Assembly (NCBI GenBank): GCA_001695595.3
Contig: MBPM02000068.1
Coordinates: 124,001 to 188,000, forward strand
Length of the DNA: 64,000 bases
Source: Plasmopara viticola
Lineage: Eukaryota > Oomycota > Peronosporomycetes > Peronosporales > Peronosporaceae
Direction of reading: 5' to 3'
Positions 54,401-64,000 of this stretch are shown piece after piece (position 1 is the first letter of the stretch; each line of letters opens with the position of its first letter). The notes below the pieces were generated by a model. That model was not told the origin of the DNA. It saw nothing but the letters and a program-made list of their open reading frames with translations, and did no database searches. The position numbers and the translations under genes are program-made.

Positions 54401-57400
54401 TCACTTACGATTTCTATTGCGAGAAACGATGAAAGCCAAGAAGATTGTGACAGAACAGGATGATGACGTTCGTTTGGATGACTCAGACGCTTAAGACTCA
54501 CTGTTAGTCGTACTGATTTTGCGATTCAGTCCAACACGTACGCGCAAGGCGCGTAATAAGTCATTGGCATCTCTGATGATTCAACGAGTACACAATGATA
54601 GCGATTGAATGATTTAGATTATTGAAATTAAACCAGGTTGACTCGTAAAATAGTCCGGTGATTCGGTCGGTTATGTCTTCTAAACAGCCGTCTCGTCCAT
54701 GTTGTCCAGTCACAAACCATAAAGCGAGAGCTATGCCGATTTTTTCGCTACATGCGTGGCCTGTTGCTGACATAATTGAGTTGGTATGTGGTCAGGAGTG
54801 AGAAGATATCAACCCCTCCCTTTTGCTCCCTAGACAAATGCGTCAGACAGCGTACCATTGCGAAATGTCGTACCTAAGGAACATAACTTGGCTTAAGGCA
54901 ACAAACTTTCACAAATATGATGCTTAAAACTATATTCGACCTTTCCTGGACATAGCAATCGTGGTAAAGAAAAAGACGCTTTCATTAGCGCAAATATACC
55001 CTTTCAGCTTTCACTTACGATTTCTATTGCGAGAAACGATGAAAGCCAAGAAGATTGTGACAGATCAGGATGATGGCGTTCGTTTGGACGACTCAGACCT
55101 TAAGACTCACTGTTAGTCGTACCGATTTTGCGATTCAGTCCAACACGTACACGCAAGGCGCGTAATAAGTCATTGGCATCTCTGATGATTCAACGAGTAC
55201 ACAATGATGGCGATTGAATGACTTAGATTTTTGAAATTAAACCGGGTTGACACGTAAAACACGTCCGGTGATTCGGTCGTTTATGTCTTCTACACAGCCG
55301 TCTCGTCCATGTTGTCCAGTCACAAACCATAAAGCGACAGCTATGCCGATTTTTTCGCTACATGCGTGCGTGTTGCTGACATAATTGAGTTGGTATGTGG
55401 TCAGGAGTGAGAAGATATCAACCCCTCCCTTTTGCTCCCTGGACAAATGCGTCAGACAGCGTACCATTGCGAAATGTCGTACCTAAGAAGAAAACACACT
55501 TGGCTTAAGGCATCAAACTTTACAAATATGATGCTTAAAACTATTTCGACCTTTCCTGGACATAGCAATCGTGGTAAAGAAAAAGACGCTTTCATTAGCG
55601 CAAATATACCCTTTCAGCTTTCACTTACGATTTCTATTGCGAGAAACGATGAAAGCCAAGAAGATTGTGACAGAACAGGATGATGACGTTCGTTTGGATG
55701 ACTCAGACGCTTAAGACTCACTGTTAGTCGTACCGATTTTGCGATTCAGTCCAACACGTACACGCAAGGCGCGTAATAAGTCATTGGCATCTCTGATGAT
55801 TCAACGAGTACACAATGATAGCGATTGAATGATTAGATTATTGAAATTAAACCAGGTTGACTCGTAAAACACGTCCGGTGATTCGGTCGTTTATGTCTTC
55901 TAAACAGCCGTCTCGTCCATGTTGTCCAGTCACAAACCATAAAGCGAAAGCTATGCCGATTTTTTCGCTACATGCGTGGCCTGTTGCTGACATAATTAAG
56001 TTGGTATGTGGTCAGAAGTGATAAGATATCAACCCCTCCCTTTTGCTCCCTGGACAAATGCGTCAGACAGCGTACCATTGCGAAATGTCGTACCTAAGAA
56101 AGAAAACATACTTGACTTAAGGCATCGACCTTTTCAAATAAGATGATGCTAAAACTATATTCGACCTTTCCTGGACATAGCAATCGTGGTAAAGAAAAAG
56201 ACGCTTTCATTAGCGCAAATATACCCTTTCAGCTTTCACTTACGATTTCTATTGCGAGAAACGATGAAAGCCAAGAAGATTGTGACAGAACAGGATGATG
56301 ACGTTCGTTTGGATGACTCAGACGCTTAAGACTCACTGTTAGTCGTACCGATTTTGCGATTCAGTCCAACACGTACACGCAAGGCGCGTAATAAGTCATT
56401 GGCATCTCTGATGATTCAACGAGTACACAATGATAGCGATTGAATGATTTAGATTATTGAAATTAAACCAGGTTGACTCGTAAAACACGTCCGGTGATTC
56501 GGTCGTTTATGTCTTCTAAACAGCCGTCTCGTCCATGTTGTCCAGTCACAAACCATAAAGCGACAGCTATGCCGATTTTTTCGCTACATGCGTGGCCTGT
56601 TGCTGACATAATTGAGTTGGTATGTGGTCAGGAGTGAGAAGATATCAACCCCTCCCTTTTGCTCCCTGGACAAATGCGTCAGACAGCGTACCATTGCGAA
56701 ATGTCGTACCTAAGAAGAAAACATACTTGGCTTAAGGCATCGACCTTTTCAAAAAATGATGCTAAAACTATATTCGACCTTTCCTGGACATAGCAATCGT
56801 GGTAAAGAAAAAGACGCTTTCATTAGCGCAAATATACCCTTTCAGCTTTCACTTACGATTTCTATTGCGAGAAACGATGAAAGCCAAGAAGATTGTGACA
56901 GAACAGGATGATGACGTTCGTTTGGATGACTCAGACACTTAAGACTCACTGTTAGTCGTACCGATTTTGCGATTCAGTCCAACACGTACACGCAAGGCGC
57001 GTAATAAGTCATTGGCATCTCTGATGATTCAACGAGTACACAATGATAGCGATTGAATGATTAGATTATTGAAATTAAACCAGGTTGACACGTAAAACAC
57101 GTCCGGTGATTCGGTCGTTTATGTCTTCTAAACAGCCGTCTCGTCCATGTTGTCCAGTCACAAACCATAAAGCGAAGCTATGCCGATTTTTTCGCTACAT
57201 GCGTGGCCTGTTGCTGACATAATTGAGTTGGTATGTGGTCAGGAGTGAGAAGATATCAACCCCTCCCTTTTGCTCCCTGGACAAATGCGTCAGACAGCGT
57301 ACCATTGCGAAATGTCGTACCTAAGAAGAAAACATACTTGCTTAAGGCATCGACCTTTTCAAAAAGATGATGCTAAAACTATATTCGACCTTTCCTGGAC

Positions 57401-60400
57401 ATAGCAATCGTGGTAAAGAAAAAGACGCTTTCATTAGCGCAAATATACCCTTTCAGCTTTCACTTACGATTTCTATTGCGAGAAACGATGAAAGCCAAGA
57501 AGATTGTGACAGAACAGGATGATGACGTTCGTTTGGATGACTCAGACGCTTAAGACTCACTGTTAGTCGTACCGATTTTGCGATTCAGTCCAACACGTAC
57601 ACGCAAGGCGCGTAATAAGTCATTGGCATCTCTGATGATTCAACGAGTACACAATGATAGCGATTGAATGATTTAGATTATTGAAATTAAACCAGGTTGA
57701 CTCGTAAAACACGTCCGGTGATTCGGTCGTTTATGTCTTCTAAACAGCCGTCTCGTCCATGTTGTCCAGTCACAAACCATAAAGCGACAGCTATGCCGAT
57801 TTTTTCGCTACATGCGTGGCCTGTTGCTGACATAATTGAGTTGGTATGTGGTCAGGAGTGAGAAGATATCAACCCCTCCCTTTTGCTCCCTGGACAAATG
57901 CGTAAGACAGCGTACCATTGCGAAATGTCGAACCTAAGGAAGAAAACACACTTGGCTTAAGGAATCAAACTTTACAAGAAATATGATGCTTAAAACTATA
58001 TTTGACCTTTCCTGGACATAGCAATCGTGGTAAAGAAAAAGACGCTTTCATTAGCGCAAATATACCCTTTCAGCTTTCACTTACGATTTCTATTGCGAGA
58101 AACGATGAAAGCCAAGAAGATTGTGACAGAACAGGATGATGACGTTCGTTTGGATGACTCAGACGCTTAAGACTCACTGTTAGTCGTACCGATTTGCGAT
58201 TCAGTCCAACACGTACACGCAAGGCGCGTAATAAGTCATTGGCATCTCTGATGATTCAACGAGTACACAATGATAGCGATTGAATGATTTAGATTATTGA
58301 AATTAAACCAGGTTGACTCGTAAAACACGTCCGGTGATTCGGTCGTTTATGTCTTCTAAACAGCCGTCTCGTCCATGTTGTCCAGTCACAAACCATAAAG
58401 CGACAGCTATGCCGATTTTTTCGCTACATGCGTGGCCTGTTGCTGACATAATTGAGTTGGTATGTGGTCAGGAGTGAGAAGATATCAACCCCTCCCTTTT
58501 GCTCCCTGGACAAATGCGTCAGACAGCGTACCATTGCGAAATGTCGTACCTAAGGAAGAAAACACACTTGGCTTAAGGCATCACTTTCAAGAAGATGATG
58601 CTAAAACTATATTCGACCTTTCCTGGACATAGCAATCGTGGTAAAGAAAAAGACGCTTTCATTAGCGCAAATATACCCTTTCAGCTTTCACTTACGATTT
58701 CTATTGCGAGAAACGATGAAAGCCAAGAAGATTGTGACAGAACAGGATGATGACGTTCGTTTGGATGACTCAGACACTTAAGACTCACTGTTAGTCGTAC
58801 CGATTTTGCGATTCAGTCCAACACGTACACGCAAGGCGCGTAATAAGTCATTGGCATCTCTGATGATTCAACGAGTACACAATGATAGCGATTGAATGAT
58901 TAGATTATTGAAATTAAACCAGGTTGACTCGTAAAACACGTCCGGTGATTCGGTCGTTTATGTCTTCTAAACAGCCGTCTCGTCCATGTTGTCCAGTCAC
59001 AAACCATAAAGCGACAGCTATGCCGATTTTTTCGCTACATGCGTGGCCTGTTGCTGACATAATTGAGTTGGTATGTGGTCAGGAGTGAGAAGATATCAAC
59101 CCCTCCCTTTTGCTCCCTGGACAAATGCGTCAGACAGCGTACCATTGCGAAATGTCGTACCTAAGAAGAAAACACTTGGCTTAAGGCATCAAACTTTACA
59201 AGAAATATGATGCTAAAACTATATTCGACCTTTCCTGGACATAGCAATCGTGGTAAAGAAAAAGACGCTTTCATTAGCGCAAATATACCCTTTCAGCTTT
59301 CACTTACGATTTCTATTGCGAGAAACGATGAAAGCCAAGAAGATTGTGACAGAACAGGATGATGACGTTCGTTTGGATGACTCAGACACTTAAGACTCAC
59401 TGTTAGTCGTACCGATTTTGCGATTCAGTCCAACACGTACACGCAAGGCGCGTAATAAGTCATTGGCATCTCTGATGATTCAACGAGTACACAATGATAG
59501 CGATTGAATGATTTAGATTATTGAAATTAAACCAGGTTGACTCGTAAAACACGTCCGGTGATTCGGTCGTTTATGTCTTCTAAACAGCCGTCTCGTCCAT
59601 GTTGTCCAGTCACAAACCATAAAGCGACAGCTATGCCGATTTTTTCGCTACATGCGTGGCCTGTTGCTGACATAATTGAGTTGGTATGTGGTCAGGAGTG
59701 AGAAGATATCAACCCCTCCCTTTTGCTCCCTGGACAAATGCGTCAGACAGCGTACCATTGCGAAATGTCGTACCTAAGGAAGAAAACACACTTGGCTTAA
59801 GGCATCAAACTTTACAAGAAATATGATGCTAAAACTATATTCGACCTTTCCTGGACATAGCAATCGTGGTAAAGAAAAAGACGCTTTCATTAGCGCAAAT
59901 ATACCCTTTCAGCTTTCACTTACGATTTCTATTGCGAGAAACGATGAAAGCCAAGAAGATTGTGACAGAACAGGATGATGACGTTCGTTTGGATGACTCA
60001 GACACTTAAGACTCACTGTTAGTCGTACCGATTTTGCGATTCAGTCCAACACGTACACGCAAGGCGCGTAATAAGTCATTGGCATCTCTGATGATTCAAC
60101 GAGTACACAATGATAGCGATTGAATGATTAGATTATTGAAATTAAACCAGGTTGACTCGTAAACCACGTCCGGTGATTCGGTCGTTTATGTCTTCTAAAC
60201 AGCCGTCTCGTCCATGTTGTCCAGTCACAAACCATAAAGCGACAGCTATGCCGATTTTTTCGCTACATGCGTGGCCTGTTGCTGACATAATTGAGTTGGT
60301 ATGTGGTCAGGAGTGAGAAGATATCAACCCCTCCCTTTTGCTCCCTGGACAAATGCGTCAGACAGCGTACCATTGCGAAATGTCGTACCTAAGAAGAAAA

Positions 60401-61584
60401 CAACTTGGCTTAAGGCATCAAACTTTCAAAATATGATGCTTAAAACTAATTCGACCTTTCCTGGACATAGCAATCGTGGTAAAGAAAAAGACGCTTTCAT
60501 TAGCGCAAATATACCCTTTCAGCTTTCACTTACGATTTCTATTGCGAGAAACGATGAAAGCCAAGAAGATTGTGACAGAACAGGATGATGACGTTCGTTT
60601 GGATGACTCAGACACTTAAGACTCACTGTTAGTCGTACCGATTTTGCGATTCAGTCCAACACGTACACGCAAGGCGCGTAATAAGTCATTGGCATCTCTG
60701 ATGATTCAACGAGTACACAATGATAGCGATTGAATGATTTAGATTATTGAAATTAAACCAGGTTGACTCGTAAAACACGTCCGGTGATTCGGTCGTTTAT
60801 GTCTTCTAAACAGCCGTCTCGTCCATGTTGTCCAGTCACAAACCATAAAGCGACAGCTATGCCGATTTTTTCGCTACATGCGTGGCCTGTTGCTGACATA
60901 ATTGAGTTGGTATGTGGTCAGGAGTGAGAAGATATCAACCCCTCCCTTTTGCTCCCTGGACAAATGCGTCAGACAGAGTACCATTGCGAAATGTCGAACC
61001 TAAGGAAGAAAACACACTTGGCTTAAGGCATCAAACTTCACAAGAAATATGATGCTAAAACTATATTCGACCTTTCCTGGACATAGCAATCGTGGTAAAG
61101 AAAAAGACGCTTTCATTAGCGCAAATATACCCTTTCAGCTTTCACTTACGATTTCTATTGCGAGAAACGATGAAAGCCAAGAAGATTGTGACAGAACAGG
61201 ATGATGACGTTCGTTTGGATGACTCAGACACTTAAGACTCACTGTTAGTCGTACCGATTTTGCGATTCAGTCCAACACGTACACGCAAGGCGCGTAATAA
61301 GTCATTGGCATCTCTGATGATTCAACGAGTACACAATGATAGCGATTGAATGATTTAGATTATTGAAATTAAACCAGGTTGACTCGTAAAACACGTCCGG
61401 TGATTCGGTCGTTTATGTCTTCTAAACAGCCGTCTCGTCCATGTTGTCCAGTCACAAACCATAAAGCGACAGCTATGCCGATTTTTTCGCTACATGCGTG
61501 GCCTGTTGCTGACATAATTGAGTTGGTATGTGGTCAGGAGTGAGAAGATATCAACCCCTCCCTTTTGCTCCCTGGACAAATGCG

Positions 61585-61616
61585 TCAGACAGCGTACCAT
61601 TGCGAAATGTCGTACC
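61585..61616 (+). other. Bipartite motif TCAGAC-N18-GTCGTACC, first of two per monomer (representative)
   Basis: TCAGAC is at 61585-61590 and GTCGTACC at 61609-61616, 18 bases apart. The same arrangement is present in the A monomers and in nearly all Y monomers. It is degraded in B (the GTCGTACC half is lost), absent from the 549-bp monomer, and has GTCGAACC in some Y copies. Its function is unknown; a protein-binding box or a relic of internal duplication are both possible. Confidence 0.6.
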
Positions 61617-61839
61617 TAAGGAAGAAAACACACTTGGCTTAAGGCATCAAACTTTACAAGAAATATGATGCTAAAACTATATTCGACCTTTCCTGGACAT
61701 AGCAATCGTGGTAAAGAAAAAGACGCTTTCATTAGCGCAAATATACCCTTTCAGCTTTCACTTACGATTTCTATTGCGAGAAACGATGAAAGCCAAGAAG
61801 ATTGTGACAGAACAGGATGATGACGTTCGTTTGGATGAC

Positions 61840-61871
61840 TCAGACGCTTAAGACTCACTGTTAGTCGTACC
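61840..61871 (+). other. Bipartite motif TCAGAC-N18-GTCGTACC, second of two per monomer (representative)
   Basis: TCAGAC is at 61840-61845 and GTCGTACC at 61864-61871, again exactly 18 bases apart and 255 bases after the first copy. The 18-base spacer differs from that of the first copy (it contains CTTAAG). In A monomers the second half reads GTCATACC. The three boundary-deletion copies lack this one. Confidence 0.6.
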
Positions 61872-64000
61872 GATTTTGCGATTCAGTCCAACACGTACAC
61901 GCAAGGCGCGTAATAAGTCATTGGCATCTCTGATGATTCAACGAGTACACAATGATAGCGATTGAATGATTTAGATTATTGAAATTAAACCAGGTTGACT
62001 CGTAAAACACGTCCGGTGATTCGGTCGTTTATGTCTTCTAAACAGCCGTCTCGTCCATGTTGTCCAGTCACAAACCATAAAGCGACAGCTATGCCGATTT
62101 TTTCGCTACATGCGTGGCCTGTTGCTGACATAATTGAGTTGGTATGTGGTCAGGAGTGAGAAGATATCAACCCCTCCCTTTTGCTCCCTGGACAAATGCG
62201 TCAGACAGCGTACCATTGCGAAATGTCGTACCTAAGGAACATAACTTGGCTTAAGGCAACAAACATCACATAATATGAATCTTAAAACTAATTCGACCTT
62301 TCCTGGACATAGCAATCGTGGTAAAGAAAAAGACGCTTTCATTAGCGCAGATATACCCTTTCAGCTTTCACTTACGATTTCTATTGCGAGAAACGATGAA
62401 AGCCAAGAAGATTGTGACAGAACAGGATGATGACGTTCGTTTGGACGACTCAGACCTTAAGACTCACTGTTAGTCGTACCGATTTTGCGATTCAGTCCAA
62501 CACGTACACGCAAGGCGCGTAATAAGTCATTGGCATCTCTGATGATTCAACGAGTACACAATGATAGCGATTGAATGATTTAGATTATTGAAATTAAACC
62601 AGGTTGACTCGTAAAACACGTCCGGTGATTCGGTCGTTTATGTCTTCTAAACAGCCGTCTCGTCCATGTTGTCCAGTCACAAACCATAAAGCGAAAGCTA
62701 TGCCGATTTTTTCGCTACATGCGTGGCCTGTTGCTGACATAATTGAGTTGGTATGTGGTCAGGAGTGAGAAGATATCAACTCCTCCCTTTTGTTTCCTAG
62801 ACAAATGCGTCAGACAGCGTACCATTGCGAAATGTCGAACCTAAGGAAGAAAACACACTTGGCTTAAGGCATCAAACATTACAAGAAATATGATGTTTAA
62901 AAACTATATTCGACCTTTCCTGGACATAGCAATCGTGGTAAAGAAAAAGACGCTTTCATTAGCGCAAATATACCCTTTCAGCTTTCACTTACGATTTCTA
63001 TTGCGAGAAACGATGAAAGCCAAGAAGATTGTGACAGAACAGGATGATGACGTTCGTTTGTATGACTCAGACGCTTAAGACTCACTGTTAGTCGTACCGA
63101 TTCCGCGATTCGGTCCAACACGTACACGCAAGGCGCGTAATAAGTCATTGGCATCTCTGATGATTCAACGAGTACACAATGATAGCGATTGAATGATTTA
63201 GATTATTGAAATTAAACCAGGTTGACTCGTAAAACACGTCCGGTGATTCGGTCGTTTATGTCTTCTAAACAGCCGTCTCGTCCATGTTGTCCAGTCACAA
63301 ACCATAAAGCGAAAGCTATGCCGATTTTTTCGCTACATGCGTGGCCTGTTGCTGACATAATTGAGTTGGTATGTGGTCAGGAGTGAGAAGATATCAACCC
63401 CTCCCTTTTGCTCCCTAGACAAATGCGTCAGACAGCGTACCATTGCGAAATGTCGTACCTAAGGAAAACAAACTTGGCTTAAGGCATCAAACTTTCAAAA
63501 TATGATGCTTAAAACTATATTCGACCTTTCCTGGACATAGCAATCGTGGTAAAGAAAAAGACGCTTTCATTAGCGCAGATATACCCTTTCAGCTTTCACT
63601 TACGATTTCTATTGCGAGAAACGATGAAAGCCAAGAAGATTGTGACAGATCAGGATGATGGCGTTCGTTTGGACGACTCAGACCTTAAGACTCACTGTTA
63701 GTCGTACCGATTTTGCGATTCAGTCCAACACGTACACGCAAGGCGCGTAATAAGTCATTGGCATCTCTGATGATTCAACGAGTACACAATAATGGCGATT
63801 GAATGACTTGGATTTTTGAAATCAAACCGGGTTGACACGTAAAACACGTCCGGTGATTCGGTCGTTTATGTCTTCTACACAGCCGTCTCGTCCATGTTGT
63901 CCAGTCACAAACCATAAAGCGAAAGCTATGCCGATTTTTTCGCTACATGCGTGGCCTGTTGCTGACATAATTGAGTTGGTATGTGGTCAGGAGTGAGAAG

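Larger units (their letters stand above)
1..64000. repeat. Satellite DNA array, about 610-625 bp monomer, window-spanning
   Basis: The same sequence recurs head to tail in one orientation from the first base to the last. I anchored each monomer on the motif CGATTCAGTCCAACACG or its variant and found 105 starts, from 9 to 63716, with typical spacings of 606-624 bases. Bases 1-8 are the end of a monomer cut by the window edge, and 63716-64000 is the start of another. No stretch of 300 bases or more falls outside the repeat pattern. Open frames up to 152 codons exist on both strands, but sibling copies break them with stops and with indels that are not multiples of three, so I call no coding sequence. 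A hand count over 61861-62460 gave 255 G+C in 600 bases. The family is not one I recognise. A eukaryotic heterochromatic satellite is the natural reading; its chromosomal position cannot be told from this window. Confidence 0.97.
40459..64000. repeat. Type Y core block, most homogeneous part
   Basis: Monomers start at 40459, 41068, 41680, 42295, 42907, 43524, 44135, 44746, 45358, 45974, 46586, 47201, 47814, 48430, 49041, 49654, 50268, 50881, about 51460, 52070, 52683, 53298, 53906, 54522, 55131, 55742, 56357, 56970, 57581, 58197, 58809, 59421, 60037, 60647, 61263, 61879, 62488, 63106 and 63716 (partial). Intact lengths are 608-618. Long stretches are identical between copies. Differences cluster in the segment between CCTAAG and TTCGACCTTTCC, and at a few single sites. 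Confidence 0.95.

Noticed and set aside
61735..61760. Hairpin CGCTTTCATTAGCG
   Set aside because: The stem is only four base pairs and varies between subfamilies, so it is not a supported terminator or structural RNA element.
61830..61850. CENP-B box candidate at GTTCGTTTGGATGAC
   Set aside because: The TTCG half fits, but the required A and the CGGG half of the mammalian box are absent.
1..64000. CRISPR array
   Set aside because: The unit is about 612 bases, the whole unit is repeated, and there are no short constant repeats with unique spacers.
1..64000. Ribosomal DNA spacer or telomeric repeat
   Set aside because: No rRNA gene segment and no short telomere-type repeat is present anywhere in the window.

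Overview
The whole 64 kb window is one head-to-tail satellite DNA array. I count 105 monomer starts: 104 are followed by a complete, variant or truncated monomer, and the last monomer (63716-64000) is cut by the window edge. Most monomers are 606-617 bp on the right and 619-624 bp on the left. Long (740-750 bp) and short (414 and 549 bp) variants also occur. I see no protein-coding gene, RNA gene, transposable element, CRISPR array or unique single-copy sequence. A pure satellite block of this size points to a eukaryote, in centromeric, pericentromeric, subtelomeric or other heterochromatin. I do not recognise the family and cannot name the species. A hand count over 61861-62460 gave 42.5% G+C and 34 CpG against about 27 expected, so CpG is not depleted. 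That argues against a heavily CpG-methylated genome such as that of a vertebrate.

Layout. 1-3741 holds type A monomers (about 622 bp). 3742-8446 interleaves A monomers with three long type B monomers that carry an extra block of about 130 bp containing a 46-bp direct repeat. 8447-17439 is a transition zone with a divergent type X, the first core (type Y) monomers, X/Y recombinants and X/Y blended copies. 17440-34512 is mostly Y, with two degraded X-like copies near 25.4 and 26.6 kb. 34513-40458 has a two-monomer higher-order period of about 1,232 bp and one monomer with a deletion of about 200 bp. 40459-64000 is the most uniform Y array. Diversity falls from left to right, as expected when moving from the edge of an array into its homogenised core.

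The most notable signal is a systematic error-like pattern. Many copies lack exactly the single base that distinguishes two subfamilies. In four zones (14.2-14.8, 16.6-17.2, 25.4-25.7 and 26.6-26.9 kb) whole stretches read like a consensus of X and Y with the disagreeing positions dropped. This looks more like long-read assembly or polishing collapse than biology, so copy number and exact monomer sequences here should be treated with caution. Signals that look biological are the bipartite motif TCAGAC-N18-GTCGTACC present twice per monomer, the B-specific insertion, a shared deletion junction in three distant copies, and several segmental duplications.
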